From Gemmatimonadota bacterium (lineage in GTDB: Bacteria; Gemmatimonadota; Gemmatimonadetes; Longimicrobiales; Gaopeijiaceae): a stretch of 54,408 nucleotides of DNA. The notes beneath the pieces were generated by a model that had not been told where the DNA came from, made no database searches, and was given only the letters and a program-made list of their open reading frames with translations. Made by a program: the position numbers and the translations under genes. The stretch covers positions 1 to 54,408 of the forward strand of contig JADFSR010000029.1 in the NCBI GenBank assembly GCA_022560615.1, given 5' to 3'. Shown one piece after another: positions 1-8,093 of this stretch; the stretch's first letter is position 1, and every line of letters starts with the position of its first letter.

Positions 1-2
1 TT

Positions 3-287
3 GTGAGGGCGGCCCAAGCGGTGCCTGAGACAATCGGGCCGGAAGGCTTCGACAAGTTCCTCTTCATGCTGCGCCAGACCACAATCGCGCCTCTCTTTTC
101 ATGGTACGGGCCGGAAGGCTTCGATCCGAAAGAAGAGCACCAGCGGGACACCATTCGGGCGATGCTCAGCGCCTACATTTCGTCCATCCCAGGGCGGCTA
201 ACCCGCGCCCCCAGCCATTTCCATGTGGAGCTATCATGGCTCCCCGAAACACCTGAACCCGAAACGACCGGAGGCGACCATGGGTAA
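3..287 (+). CDS. Hypothetical protein, probably 5'-partial, coupled to the integrase
   Basis: Open from the window edge (GTG at 3) to a TAA at 285-287, 94 residues. No family is recognised. The fragment carries GPEGFD twice, 24 residues apart, encoded by an exact 18-bp direct repeat at 35-52 and 107-124. The C-terminal half is charged (EEHQRD) and ends in a Pro/Glu/Thr-rich tail. Its last eight bases overlap the integrase start (ATGGGTAA, 280-287), so the two genes are probably co-transcribed and translationally coupled. That suggests it belongs to the same integrated element. The true start may lie outside the window. Confidence 0.5.
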   Translation: MRAAQAVPETIGPEGFDKFLFMLRQTTIAPLFSWYGPEGFDPKEEHQRDTIRAMLSAYISSIPGRLTRAPSHFHVELSWLPETPEPETTGGDHG

Positions 288-1440
288 GACCCGAGCCACC
301 AAGAACCACCCGGGCCACATCGAGAAGCGCGGCGAGGACTCGTGGCGCGTGACGCTCTGTGTGGACGGCCAGTACTCGAAGTACACCGTCCGCGGGGACC
401 GAGAGGCCGCCGAGACGAGGGCGCGCACGGAGTACGACACGCTCAAGAGCCGGAGTACGATAGGGCTACCTGGCCCGATGTCGTTCTCCGCCCTCCTGGC
501 ACGCTTCGAGGACGCGAAACTGCCTGGGCTCGCGCCGAACACGCAGGCGGGGTACACGAACAGCCTGGCGGCGTTTCGCACGTACTTCGTGAGCGAGGGC
601 CGGGACCCGCAGCTCCATGCGATCCGCCCCGGCCACGTCGAGGGCTTCCTGGCGTGGCGCCGGATGCGCCAACCGGACGGCACGCGGCGGAAAGAGGCGT
701 TGTCGGCCCGGAGTCTACGCAAGGACCGGGCGACGCTGCACTTGCTCTTCGCCTTCGCGCTCACCCTCGAGGTCGTGGACTCCAACCCCGTGAGCAGGAC
801 GAAGGCCCCGAAGGGTGACCAGCGCGAGCCGATCATCATCACCGCCGATCAGTACGAGGCGCTCCTGACCGCGTGCGAGGGTCAGCCCATGCTCTACCTG
901 TACGTGCTCATGCTCGCGGAGACGGGTATGAGGTGCGAGTCGGAGGCGCTCTGGGTCCGGTGGGAGGACATGGACCTCGAGACGGGCCTCCTCAACGTCG
1001 AGAGCGTCCGAAAGGGCCGTAGGACGAAGAGCGGCAAGTCCCGGCGCGTTCCCATAACGCCGCGCCTCCGCACAGCGATCAGGGCCCACATGGCGCTCTA
1101 TCGGTTCGCCCGGTACGGCTCACACGCTGACCCTACCCCGTGGGTCTTTCACCACGACGTGAAGCGCCGCCACGCGAAGGCCGGGGACCGTATCCGGTCG
1201 CTACGCCGTTCCTTCGCCGGGGCCGTGAAGCGTGCGGAGCTCCCTGCCGACCTCAACCAGCATGACCTTCGCCACCGGCGCGTGACGGTGTGGTTAGCGG
1301 AGGGGAAGCCCGCCCACATCGTGCAAAAAGCGATGGGGCACTCTGACCTGCGCACGACGCTGGACTACGCGCACCTCGTGGACGATGACCTGCTCCAGCT
1401 CGTGGCTGGACCTACCGAAAACGTCCAAAGCACGGGGTGA
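280..1440 (+). CDS. Site-specific tyrosine recombinase / integrase
   Basis: A 386-aa phage-type integrase that would cut and rejoin DNA through a 3'-phosphotyrosine intermediate. The start is ATG 280, eight to ten bases after GGAGG and overlapping the upstream gene's stop. An in-frame ATG at 223 lies inside that gene and is less likely. An N-terminal arm and SAM-like core-binding domain cover about residues 60-160. The catalytic domain then shows R218 (ETGMRCE), a Lys-rich beta hairpin (TKSGKSRR), H328-x-x-R331 in HDLRH, H354 in GHSDLRTT and nucleophile Y363. All the key residues are present, so it looks active. It points at a tRNA-Cys whose 3' end is 84 bp beyond its stop, as in tRNA-targeted integrative elements. 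Family confident; element type unknown. Confidence 0.92.
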   Translation: MGKTRATKNHPGHIEKRGEDSWRVTLCVDGQYSKYTVRGDREAAETRARTEYDTLKSRSTIGLPGPMSFSALLARFEDAKLPGLAPNTQAGYTNSLAAFRTYFVSEGRDPQLHAIRPGHVEGFLAWRRMRQPDGTRRKEALSARSLRKDRATLHLLFAFALTLEVVDSNPVSRTKAPKGDQREPIIITADQYEALLTACEGQPMLYLYVLMLAETGMRCESEALWVRWEDMDLETGLLNVESVRKGRRTKSGKSRRVPITPRLRTAIRAHMALYRFARYGSHADPTPWVFHHDVKRRHAKAGDRIRSLRRSFAGAVKRAELPADLNQHDLRHRRVTVWLAEGKPAHIVQKAMGHSDLRTTLDYAHLVDDDLLQLVAGPTENVQSTG

Positions 1441-1453
1441 CGGCCCGGCTCTT

Positions 1454-1475
1454 TATTCCCAAATCTATTCCCAAA
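1454..1475. repeat. Direct repeat TATTCCCAAA x2 between integrase and tRNA-Cys
   Basis: TATTCCCAAA occurs at 1454-1463 and again at 1466-1475, 12 bp apart, just downstream of the integrase stop. Short spaced repeats here could be recombinase arm-type sites or part of an attachment region. That is inference from position only. Confidence 0.4.
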
Positions 1476-1480
1476 CACCG

Positions 1481-1512
1481 AAGGGCTCCTGGGGAAAACC
1501 CCTGGGAGCCCT
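1481..1512 (-). terminator. Strong hairpin, probable terminator of the tRNA transcript or integrase
   Basis: AAGGGCTCC-TGGGG, loop AAAA, CCCC-T-GGGAGCCCTT: a long GC-rich stem with a one-base bulge between integrase and tRNA-Cys. Neither side has a convincing T tract (CTTCTCC on the plus side), so the direction is uncertain and it may serve both converging transcripts. Confidence 0.5.
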
Positions 1513-1524
1513 TCTCCTACCTAG

Positions 1525-1595
1525 AGGCGCCGCCCGGATTCGAACCGGGGATAAAGGATTTGCAGTCCTCTGCCTTACCACTTGGCCACGGCGCC
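1525..1595 (-). tRNA. tRNA-Cys (GCA)
   Basis: The reverse complement folds as a full cloverleaf: acceptor GGCGCCG/CGGCGCC, D-arm with AAGTGGTAA, anticodon loop CTGCAAA (anticodon GCA), T-arm GGTTCGAATCC and discriminator U73, which is usual for tRNA-Cys. The CCA is not encoded. Its 3' end faces the integrase gene, making it a plausible integration target. Confidence 0.95.
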
Positions 1596-1644
1596 ATACA
1601 CGACGGGGAGCGGACAGCTTTGGCTGCCGCCCCCCCGATGCCAG

Positions 1645-1717
1645 AGCGGGAAACCGGACTCGAACCGGCGACCCCAACCTTGGCAAGGTTGTGCTCTACC
1701 AACTGAGCTATTCCCGC
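1645..1717 (-). tRNA. tRNA-Gly (GCC)
   Basis: Complete cloverleaf on the minus strand: acceptor GCGGGAA/TTCCCGC, D-loop AGTTGGTAGA, anticodon loop TTGCCAA (anticodon GCC), T-loop GGTTCGAGTCC, discriminator U73, no encoded CCA. It lies 49 bp upstream of tRNA-Cys in the same direction, so one transcript probably carries both. Confidence 0.95.
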
Positions 1718-1874
1718 ACGTTTACGGTACCGAACCTAGAAGAAACATTTGGGGTGGTCAATGGCTCCAAACGGGGAGGGAACCAAGTTCCTCGATAGCC
1801 CGTAAACCCTTATGTTACGCGGTCAATCGGCCCCATGGGTCTCGGACTGGACCCACCCCCACTACCCGATCCTC

Positions 1875-3473
1875 ATGCGCCGAACGCTGGCTCTCGCCCT
1901 CGTGATCCTGGCCCTCTCGAAGGGCGACACGGTCGCCCAGGTCTCCGACGAGACCCTGGTGCCTCAAGGTCGTCTGAGACTCCAGTTCAACCCCTCGTTC
2001 ACGGCCTGGAACAGTCGGTTCGGCGAGCGCACCGAGGGTGGCGCGCTCGTTTCTGGTAAGGAGGCACTGGGATCGGATCTCACCGACGAATCTGGAGCCG
2101 CGCTCTTCCCCGCTGTCGCCGATCTGGAGAGCCATCTGCGGGCACTCTCGGGGAACGACACGTACTCCGGAGTGCTCGGCGCCACGAGTGGCCTGGTGAG
2201 TCAGGACGTGACGCGCATCGACCTCGGTGCCCACCTGGGCGTCTTCGATTGGCTCACGGTCGGTGTCGTGGTTCCTCTGGTGAAGACACACACGTCCGTG
2301 GACGTCGCGGTGCGGCAGAACGGCGTGGGCAGCGACCTCGGCATCAACCCGACGGTCTCGGAGGCGGACGCGGTACAGCGCTTCCTCGACGCGCTCTCTG
2401 GCGCGCACGCGTCATCGCTGGCTCAGGCCGAGACGCTGTGCTCGGCGGACCCGGCGAGCGGCGCCTGTTCCGCGGCGCAGTCACTCGCCAGTCGGGTAGG
2501 CTCCTTCTTCGCCTCCTCTGAAGGAGCCTACTTCGCCTCGGCGTTCTTTCCCCTGCAGGGCAGCTCGATCGCTCAGTCGCTGGCCGACCGGGCGACCGCG
2601 CTCGATGGCGAGCTCGTCGATGCTGGGCTGGGCGGGATCGGCGCCACGATGGCGTTCGCGACTGAGCTGCTCACGCAGGCGTCGCTCGCCGACGCCCCCT
2701 CGGTGGGCGCTTTCGGTATTCAGGGCTCCCGCCTGCAAGGGCTCAACTCCCTGTGGGTGCTCGGAGATGTGGAGCTGTCCGCGCTCGGGCGTATTCTGGA
2801 AGGCGAAGTGCGCGACTCGAGCTCGGTCACGCCGCGCGTGAGCTATTCACTCGCCGCTGGCGTGCTCGCCCGGCTCGGCACGGGCTCCGTCGATGCGCAC
2901 GACATCTTCCTCGATGTCGGGACCGGCGATGGCCAAATGGACATCGAAGCGCGCGTGCTCGCCTTCCTCGGTCTCGGCAGCCGGGTCGGCATCCACCTCG
3001 GGCTGCGCTACGGCGTGCAACAGTCCCTGAGTCTGCTGCGGAGAGTCGCGCCAAGGGAGCTCGTGATGCCGCCAGCCAACACGCTCCGGGCGGTACGTTG
3101 GACGCCGGCCTCGTACATCGGTGTCGATCTCGAGCCGGTGTGGCGGTTGTCGCCCGAGCTCTCTGCGTTGGCGAGCTATCGGCTCTACTCGAAGGGCATC
3201 GATTCCTATGCGATCCTGGGCGACGAACCGGAAGGGAGCGCCCCGGTCGACATCACCGACCTCGAACGCGAGAGCGGCGTCACGGTCCACCGCGCGGGAC
3301 TCGGCCTGCGGTACTCGACCCTCGAGCCATGGAGCGCGGGCGAAGCGTCGCGACCGCTCGAGCTACACCTCCGCATCATGTCTTCGATCGCCGGCAGCGG
3401 AGGCCATACGCCTGTGGCGACGACGGTCGAGTTCGGAATCCGACTTTTCCGTGGAATATGGGGCGGAAGCTAG
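1875..3473 (+). CDS. Exported outer-membrane beta-barrel-like protein, function unknown
   Basis: 532 aa if started at ATG 1875, which gives a clean signal peptide (MRRTLALALVILALSKGDTVAQ). An in-frame ATG at 1812 would put 21 polar residues in front of it. The mature protein opens with LRLQFNPSFTAWNSRFGE and ends in alternating polar/hydrophobic strands (VEFGIRLFRGIW), typical of a transporter-like outer-membrane barrel. The middle (about residues 110-280) is Ala/Ser-rich and probably helical. No enzyme motif is visible. Its TAG stop (3471-3473) shares the palindrome CTAG with the recN stop on the other strand, so the two genes converge with a 4-bp overlap. Barrel assignment is inference from strand pattern; role unknown. 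Confidence 0.7.
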   Translation: MRRTLALALVILALSKGDTVAQVSDETLVPQGRLRLQFNPSFTAWNSRFGERTEGGALVSGKEALGSDLTDESGAALFPAVADLESHLRALSGNDTYSGVLGATSGLVSQDVTRIDLGAHLGVFDWLTVGVVVPLVKTHTSVDVAVRQNGVGSDLGINPTVSEADAVQRFLDALSGAHASSLAQAETLCSADPASGACSAAQSLASRVGSFFASSEGAYFASAFFPLQGSSIAQSLADRATALDGELVDAGLGGIGATMAFATELLTQASLADAPSVGAFGIQGSRLQGLNSLWVLGDVELSALGRILEGEVRDSSSVTPRVSYSLAAGVLARLGTGSVDAHDIFLDVGTGDGQMDIEARVLAFLGLGSRVGIHLGLRYGVQQSLSLLRRVAPRELVMPPANTLRAVRWTPASYIGVDLEPVWRLSPELSALASYRLYSKGIDSYAILGDEPEGSAPVDITDLERESGVTVHRAGLGLRYSTLEPWSAGEASRPLELHLRIMSSIAGSGGHTPVATTVEFGIRLFRGIWGGS

Positions 3474-5128
3474 GCTCCAAGCAGCTCCCGGGCGTGCTCG
3501 CGGGAGGTCGGCGACTCCGGGTCCCCCCCCAGCATGCGTGCGATCTCTTGCACTCGAGCCTCCCCCTCCAGCAGGGTCACGGTCGTGGTGGTGCTGAGTG
3601 GGTCCTGCGCCTTCTCCACCAGCATGTGTCCGCGGGCCCGAGACGCCACCTGCGCGAGATGCGTGACGACGAACACCTGATGCCGCTCGGCGATGTCTAC
3701 CAGCTTCTTGGCCACGGCCGACGCCACGACACCGCCGATGCCGGCGTCGATCTCGTCGAAGACGAGTACCGGCACACGATCCACGTCTGCCAAGATCGAC
3801 TTCAAGGCGAGCATCACCCTCGAGAGCTCCCCGCCGCTCGCGATGCGAGCAAGCGGCATCGCGTCGAAACCCGGATTTGGCGAGACGAGGAATTCGACGC
3901 TCTCGGAGCCGCCGCTGCCGGTCGCCCCATGCGCGCGTAGCGCGACCTCGAAGGTGGCGGACACGAGCCCGAGCTCGGGAAGAGTCTCACATACCGAGGC
4001 CGCGAGCCGCGTCGAGCCCTTCTGCCTCATAGCACTGAGCCGAGCGGCTTCCTCTTCGAGCTCGCGTCCCGTGACCTCGATCCGCTGACGCAGGAGCTCC
4101 AGGTCGTGATCGGAGTCGCCCAGCTCCGCCAACTCGGTCCTCACCCCCTGAGCCACCGCCAGTACGTCCGCCAACTCCGGGCCGTACTTCCGCTTCAGAC
4201 GAAAGATCAGATCGAGCCGCGCCCGTACCTCCGCAAGCCGATGCGGATCGTGGTCGATGCCCTGAGCGTAGTCGCCCACGTGCCGTCCGACGTCGGAGAC
4301 CGCATGCGCGGCATTCTGCAGCTCGGTGAGTTGGTCCTGCAGTGAAGGATCGTAGCTCGCAAGCTGCTCCAGGAGCTTAAGCATGGCTGCCATGCGGTCG
4401 GCGACCGAGTCATCGGCGCCGTAGAGCGTCTCGTAGATCGAGCCAGCCCCTCGGGCCAGCTCCTCGGCATGCTCGTGCCGTCCAGCTTCCGCCGCGAGCT
4501 CCGCGTCCTCGCCCGGTCTTAACGCGGCCTCGTCGATCTCGTCGAGCTGGAAGTGCAGAAAGTCTGAGCGGGTCTCGATCTCGCGCAGACGTTCCTCTCG
4601 GTCTTCGAGCTCGCGCTTCAGCGCCTGTCGCGTGCCGTAGAGCGTGGCCACTTTCTCGGCCGACTCTTCTGCGCCGGCATACGCGTCGAGGAGCGCGCGC
4701 TGATCTCGCGGCCGCAGCAGGGTCTGATGTTCATGTTGACCGTGTAGATCCACGAGCGCGGAGCCGAGGCTGCCCACAGCACCGGCGGTCGCCGGCGAGC
4801 CGTTCACCCAGGCGCGATTGCGCCCTTCGGCCGCGACTTCGCGGCGGAGGATCATCAGACCGTCCTCGAGCCGGAATCCGCTTTCCTCGAGCTCAGCCTC
4901 TATCTCCGGCCGATCGCTGACGTCGAAGACCGCTTCCACCGTGGCGCGGTCGGCACCCTTCCTGACCACGCTCGAAGAGGCTCGCTCGCCGAGCAGGAGC
5001 GACAGCGCCCCGACGATGATCGACTTGCCCGCACCGGTCTCTCCGGTGAGGGCGTTCAGGCCGTCCGAGAGCTCCAGGGTGAGATCCTCTACGACGGCGT
5101 AGTCACGGATGCGCAGCTCTACCAACAC
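3470..5128 (-). CDS. recN: DNA repair protein RecN (SMC-like ATPase)
   Basis: Cohesin-like ATPase that acts at double-strand breaks in recombinational repair. The open frame extends to 5407, but that extension overlaps nadK and is low-complexity. RecN homology begins at VLVELRIRDYAVVEDL, so the start is GTG 5128 (or TTG 5125), giving 552 aa, the usual RecN length. Visible motifs: Walker A GETGAGKS at residues 29-36, a long coiled-coil centre, ABC signature ASGGELSR, and Walker B VPVLVFDEIDAGIGG near the C-terminus. The start lies 2 bp after the nadK stop, so it is last in the folD-to-recN run and probably depends on translation of nadK. Confidence 0.95.
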   Translation of the reverse strand: MLVELRIRDYAVVEDLTLELSDGLNALTGETGAGKSIIVGALSLLLGERASSSVVRKGADRATVEAVFDVSDRPEIEAELEESGFRLEDGLMILRREVAAEGRNRAWVNGSPATAGAVGSLGSALVDLHGQHEHQTLLRPRDQRALLDAYAGAEESAEKVATLYGTRQALKRELEDREERLREIETRSDFLHFQLDEIDEAALRPGEDAELAAEAGRHEHAEELARGAGSIYETLYGADDSVADRMAAMLKLLEQLASYDPSLQDQLTELQNAAHAVSDVGRHVGDYAQGIDHDPHRLAEVRARLDLIFRLKRKYGPELADVLAVAQGVRTELAELGDSDHDLELLRQRIEVTGRELEEEAARLSAMRQKGSTRLAASVCETLPELGLVSATFEVALRAHGATGSGGSESVEFLVSPNPGFDAMPLARIASGGELSRVMLALKSILADVDRVPVLVFDEIDAGIGGVVASAVAKKLVDIAERHQVFVVTHLAQVASRARGHMLVEKAQDPLSTTTTVTLLEGEARVQEIARMLGGDPESPTSREHARELLGA

Positions 5129-5130
5129 TC

Positions 5131-6045
5131 CTATGCCCGCTCCGGCGGACGCGCCGCCCAGTTCAGCTTGGTTCGCATCGTTCGGAAGAACGTTTGCCCG
5201 GGTAGACGGACGAGCGAGACCGTGTGCGGCCCGCGCCGCACCACGACTGATTCGTCCACACCCACGGCTCGCTCTACTTGTCCGTCGACCGTGAGCTGAA
5301 GCTCGTGGGAATGGTCGATCGCCTGGACGGTGATCTCCTCGTGCGCGGGAACGACCAGCGGACGTACGGCGAGCGAGTGCGGGCAGATTGCCGTGATCAC
5401 GATGCACTCGACTTCGGGCACGATGATCGGGCCCCCGGCAGACAGAGAGTAGGCGGTCGATCCCGTAGGACTGGTCAGGATCACGCCATCCGCTGAAATG
5501 CTGCCGATGTCCTCCCGGCCTTCCGTGCGACCGACCGAAAGGTTCAACGGTGTCACACGAGCCGCGCCCGAAGTGTGGACCACAATGTCGTTGAGCGCGT
5601 GAAACGGCCCAGCCTCCTCACCGTCCGCACTCTGGACCGTCGCCTGGAGCGTGAAGCGACGATCGAGCACAGCCGCCCCATCCAGGACCTCGGTGAGGCA
5701 CTTCTCGAGATTCTCTTCGGGGGTCGCGGTCAAGAAGCCCAGACGCCCGAGGTTGACCCCGAACACGGGCACGTCGGCGCCCATCGCGAGGCGTGCCGCG
5801 CGCAGCATCGTGCCGTCCCCGCCGAGCGCGAGCAGGAGGTCGACCGGTGCGTGCTGCTGATCCAACAGCTCCGCTCCAGTCGGCGCATACGGGTCGCCTT
5901 CCTCGAACATCAACTCGAGGCCGCGTGCTTCCGCGAACGTGCGCAAGCGCTCGACGACCGCGGGGGCCTCCGGGCTTCGACGCCGCAGGACGACGCCGAT
6001 GCGGCGAATGGGTCCTGTCAGCGCCTGCCCTCCTGAGCCTTTCAC
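5131..6045 (-). CDS. nadK: NAD kinase
   Basis: Phosphorylates NAD to NADP in the cytoplasm. 304 aa from GTG 6045. The NAD-kinase fingerprints are present: LALGGDGTMLRAAR (GGDG), NLGRLGFLT, and ISADGVILTSPTGSTAYSLSAGGP. The GTG overlaps the dxs stop as GTGA (6042-6045). An alternative start is CTG 6021: a strong AGGAGGG lies just upstream of it and the conserved region (IRRIGVVLRRR) begins soon after, so the first eight residues are uncertain. It sits between dxs and recN, a frequent neighbourhood for nadK. Confidence 0.95.
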   Translation of the reverse strand: MKGSGGQALTGPIRRIGVVLRRRSPEAPAVVERLRTFAEARGLELMFEEGDPYAPTGAELLDQQHAPVDLLLALGGDGTMLRAARLAMGADVPVFGVNLGRLGFLTATPEENLEKCLTEVLDGAAVLDRRFTLQATVQSADGEEAGPFHALNDIVVHTSGAARVTPLNLSVGRTEGREDIGSISADGVILTSPTGSTAYSLSAGGPIIVPEVECIVITAICPHSLAVRPLVVPAHEEITVQAIDHSHELQLTVDGQVERAVGVDESVVVRRGPHTVSLVRLPGQTFFRTMRTKLNWAARPPERA

Positions 6046-8012
6046 ACTCCCGCGGTGCCTTGGGAGGCCACGGTGCCTTGGGAGGCCACGGTGCCGTGGG
6101 AGGCCACGGTGCCGTGGGAGGCCACGGTGCTGCGGGAGGCGGAGCCGACGAGCTCCTTCACTCGAGCCACAATGCCATCCACGTCCAAAGCGATAGTGGC
6201 GAGCAGCCCATCGCGTGCGCCGTGTTCGATGAACTCGTCCGGCATTCCCATCGACGCCATGCGCGGTGTCGTCGCCAAGTCCAGATCATGCATCTCGCGC
6301 GCCATGAACGCGCCAAAACCGTTGGAGATCTGCGCTTCCTCGACAGTCAGCACCGCCGGGTGCCCACGCACCATCTGCTCGAACACCGTTCGGTCGTACG
6401 GCTTCAAGAAGCGGCAATTCACGACCGAACAGCGAATACTCTCGGCGTCCAACGCCTCTGCAGCGGCCACCGACGGCAGCACCATCGTGCCTGTCGCGAG
6501 GATAACGCAGTCGCCGCCGCTGCGGAGAACTTCCCACGTGTAGGGCTCGATGCGCTCGATGTCAGCGAGGTCCGGTACCTCCTCCGGCACCGCTGCCCGG
6601 GGCCAGCGCACACTCCACGGGCCGTCGTTCTTTTCCGTGGCCAGACGGAGCAGAGCGAGCATCTCGCTGCCGTCCTTCGGAGCCGTCACGGTCATGCCAG
6701 GGACGCACAGCATGTACGCGATGTCGAGCCCTCCGTGGTGAGTCGGGCCATCCTCGCCCGCGATGCCGGCTCGGTCCATGCCGAATACCACGGGCAGACT
6801 CTGAAGCGCCACGTCGTGCACGATGTTGTCGAAGGCGCGCTGGAGAAACGTGGAGTAGATCGCGACGATGGGCTTCACACCCTGTGTCGCCAGGCCGGCG
6901 GCGAACGTCACCGCATGGCCCTCGGCGATGCCCACGTCGAAGTAGCGATCTGGGTGCGCTTCCGAGAACATGTCCGTCGACGTGCCATCGGGCATGGCCG
7001 CAGTGATCGCCACGATCTGCGGGTCGCCGTTGGCCAGTTCGATGAGCCCCTTGCCGAACACCTTCTGGTAACGCGGGAGGCCCCCGCCCTTCTTGGTGCC
7101 CCGGCCAGTGACCTTGTCGAACGGAGCCGCCGCGTGCCACGTCCACGGATCGTCTTCGGCCTTCGCATAGCCCTTCCCCTTCTTGGTGATCACGTGCACG
7201 AGGATGGTGCGCTTCATGTCCTTCACGCGGGAGAAGGTGTCGACCAGCGCGTTGACGTTGTGGCCGTCGATCGGACCCACGTACCGGAAGCCGAGCTCCT
7301 CGAAGATCAGCCCTGGGGTGAGCAGGTGCTTTGCGCTCTCCTCCAAGCGGGCCACCATCGTCTCCATGACGTTCGGCGTCCTGTTCAGGATCTCCTTCAC
7401 GAGGTTGCGCGCCTTGTTGTAGGCCGGGTTCGTGATCATCCCCGTCAGGTACTTGCTCATGGCACCGACGGCAGGCCCGATCGACATGTCGTTGTCATTG
7501 AGCACGACCACGAAGTCGCGCTTGGTGTGGCCCGCGTTGTTGAGCGCCTCATACGCGAGCCCACATGTCATCGCTCCGTCGCCGATCACGGCCAGGACGT
7601 TGAAGTCCTCACCCCTGAGGTCGCGCCCCACGGCCATCCCCCACGCGGCCGAGATCGAAGTCGCGGCGTGGCCAGCTCCGAATGCGTCGTACTCCGACTC
7701 GTCGCGGCGCAGGAACGGTGCGAGACCACCGCGTGTGCGGATCGTCGGCAGGGACTCGTTGCGACCCGTCAGCATTTTGTGGATGTACGCCTGATGTCCG
7801 GTGTCCCAGACGATCTTATCGCGCGGAGTATCGTAGACGTAGTGCAACGCGACGGTGAGCTCCGCGACGCCCAGGCTGGCCCCGAAGTGCCCCCCCTTCT
7901 CCGACACCACGTCTATGTGCCGGGCACGCACCTCGTCGACGAGCTGGTCGAGCTCATCTCGCCCAAGGCGCCGGATGTCCTCCGGGTATTTGACATGATC
8001 CAGCAGCGGCAC
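6042..8012 (-). CDS. dxs: 1-deoxy-D-xylulose-5-phosphate synthase with a repeat-encoded C-terminal tail
   Basis: First enzyme of the MEP isoprenoid pathway: a thiamine-diphosphate enzyme that condenses pyruvate with glyceraldehyde-3-phosphate. 656 aa from GTG 8012, preceded by AGAAGGAG at good spacing. Motifs: HFGASLGVAELTVALH near the N-terminus, TPP-binding GDGAMTCGLAYEALNNAG...NDNDMSI, the transketolase pyrimidine domain (GMDRAGIAGEDGPTHHGGLDIAY) and the C-terminal domain. After the normal end (about VKELVGSASRS) the protein carries an extra tail of TVASHG/TVASQG units encoded by an 18-bp tandem repeat. It shares the run with ispA, so precursor synthesis and prenyl condensation are co-expressed. 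Confidence 0.96.
   Translation of the reverse strand: MPLLDHVKYPEDIRRLGRDELDQLVDEVRARHIDVVSEKGGHFGASLGVAELTVALHYVYDTPRDKIVWDTGHQAYIHKMLTGRNESLPTIRTRGGLAPFLRRDESEYDAFGAGHAATSISAAWGMAVGRDLRGEDFNVLAVIGDGAMTCGLAYEALNNAGHTKRDFVVVLNDNDMSIGPAVGAMSKYLTGMITNPAYNKARNLVKEILNRTPNVMETMVARLEESAKHLLTPGLIFEELGFRYVGPIDGHNVNALVDTFSRVKDMKRTILVHVITKKGKGYAKAEDDPWTWHAAAPFDKVTGRGTKKGGGLPRYQKVFGKGLIELANGDPQIVAITAAMPDGTSTDMFSEAHPDRYFDVGIAEGHAVTFAAGLATQGVKPIVAIYSTFLQRAFDNIVHDVALQSLPVVFGMDRAGIAGEDGPTHHGGLDIAYMLCVPGMTVTAPKDGSEMLALLRLATEKNDGPWSVRWPRAAVPEEVPDLADIERIEPYTWEVLRSGGDCVILATGTMVLPSVAAAEALDAESIRCSVVNCRFLKPYDRTVFEQMVRGHPAVLTVEEAQISNGFGAFMAREMHDLDLATTPRMASMGMPDEFIEHGARDGLLATIALDVDGIVARVKELVGSASRSTVASHGTVASHGTVASQGTVASQGTAGV
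6053..6142 (-). repeat. 18-bp tandem repeat, five units, at the 3' end of dxs
   Basis: Five head-to-tail units of CGGTGCCTTGGGAGGCCA (plus-strand sense) start at 6053, 6071, 6089, 6107 and 6125. Units 1-2 are identical, units 3-4 are identical and differ by one base (CCTTGG to CCGTGG), and unit 5 has diverged. Because 18 is a multiple of three, copy-number changes keep the frame and only lengthen or shorten the Dxs tail. It has the form of a minisatellite. Confidence 0.9.
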
Positions 8013-8093
8013 CGGACCCGCTCCTTCTCAGATGTTCGGCGGTGACGAAAAGAAGATACCCGCACGGACCGTGCCGAACAGGCTATTTGGGGA

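Noticed and set aside
6053-6142. CRISPR array
   Set aside because: Units are contiguous with no spacers and are in frame with dxs, so it is a tandem repeat. No CRISPR array was seen anywhere in the window.
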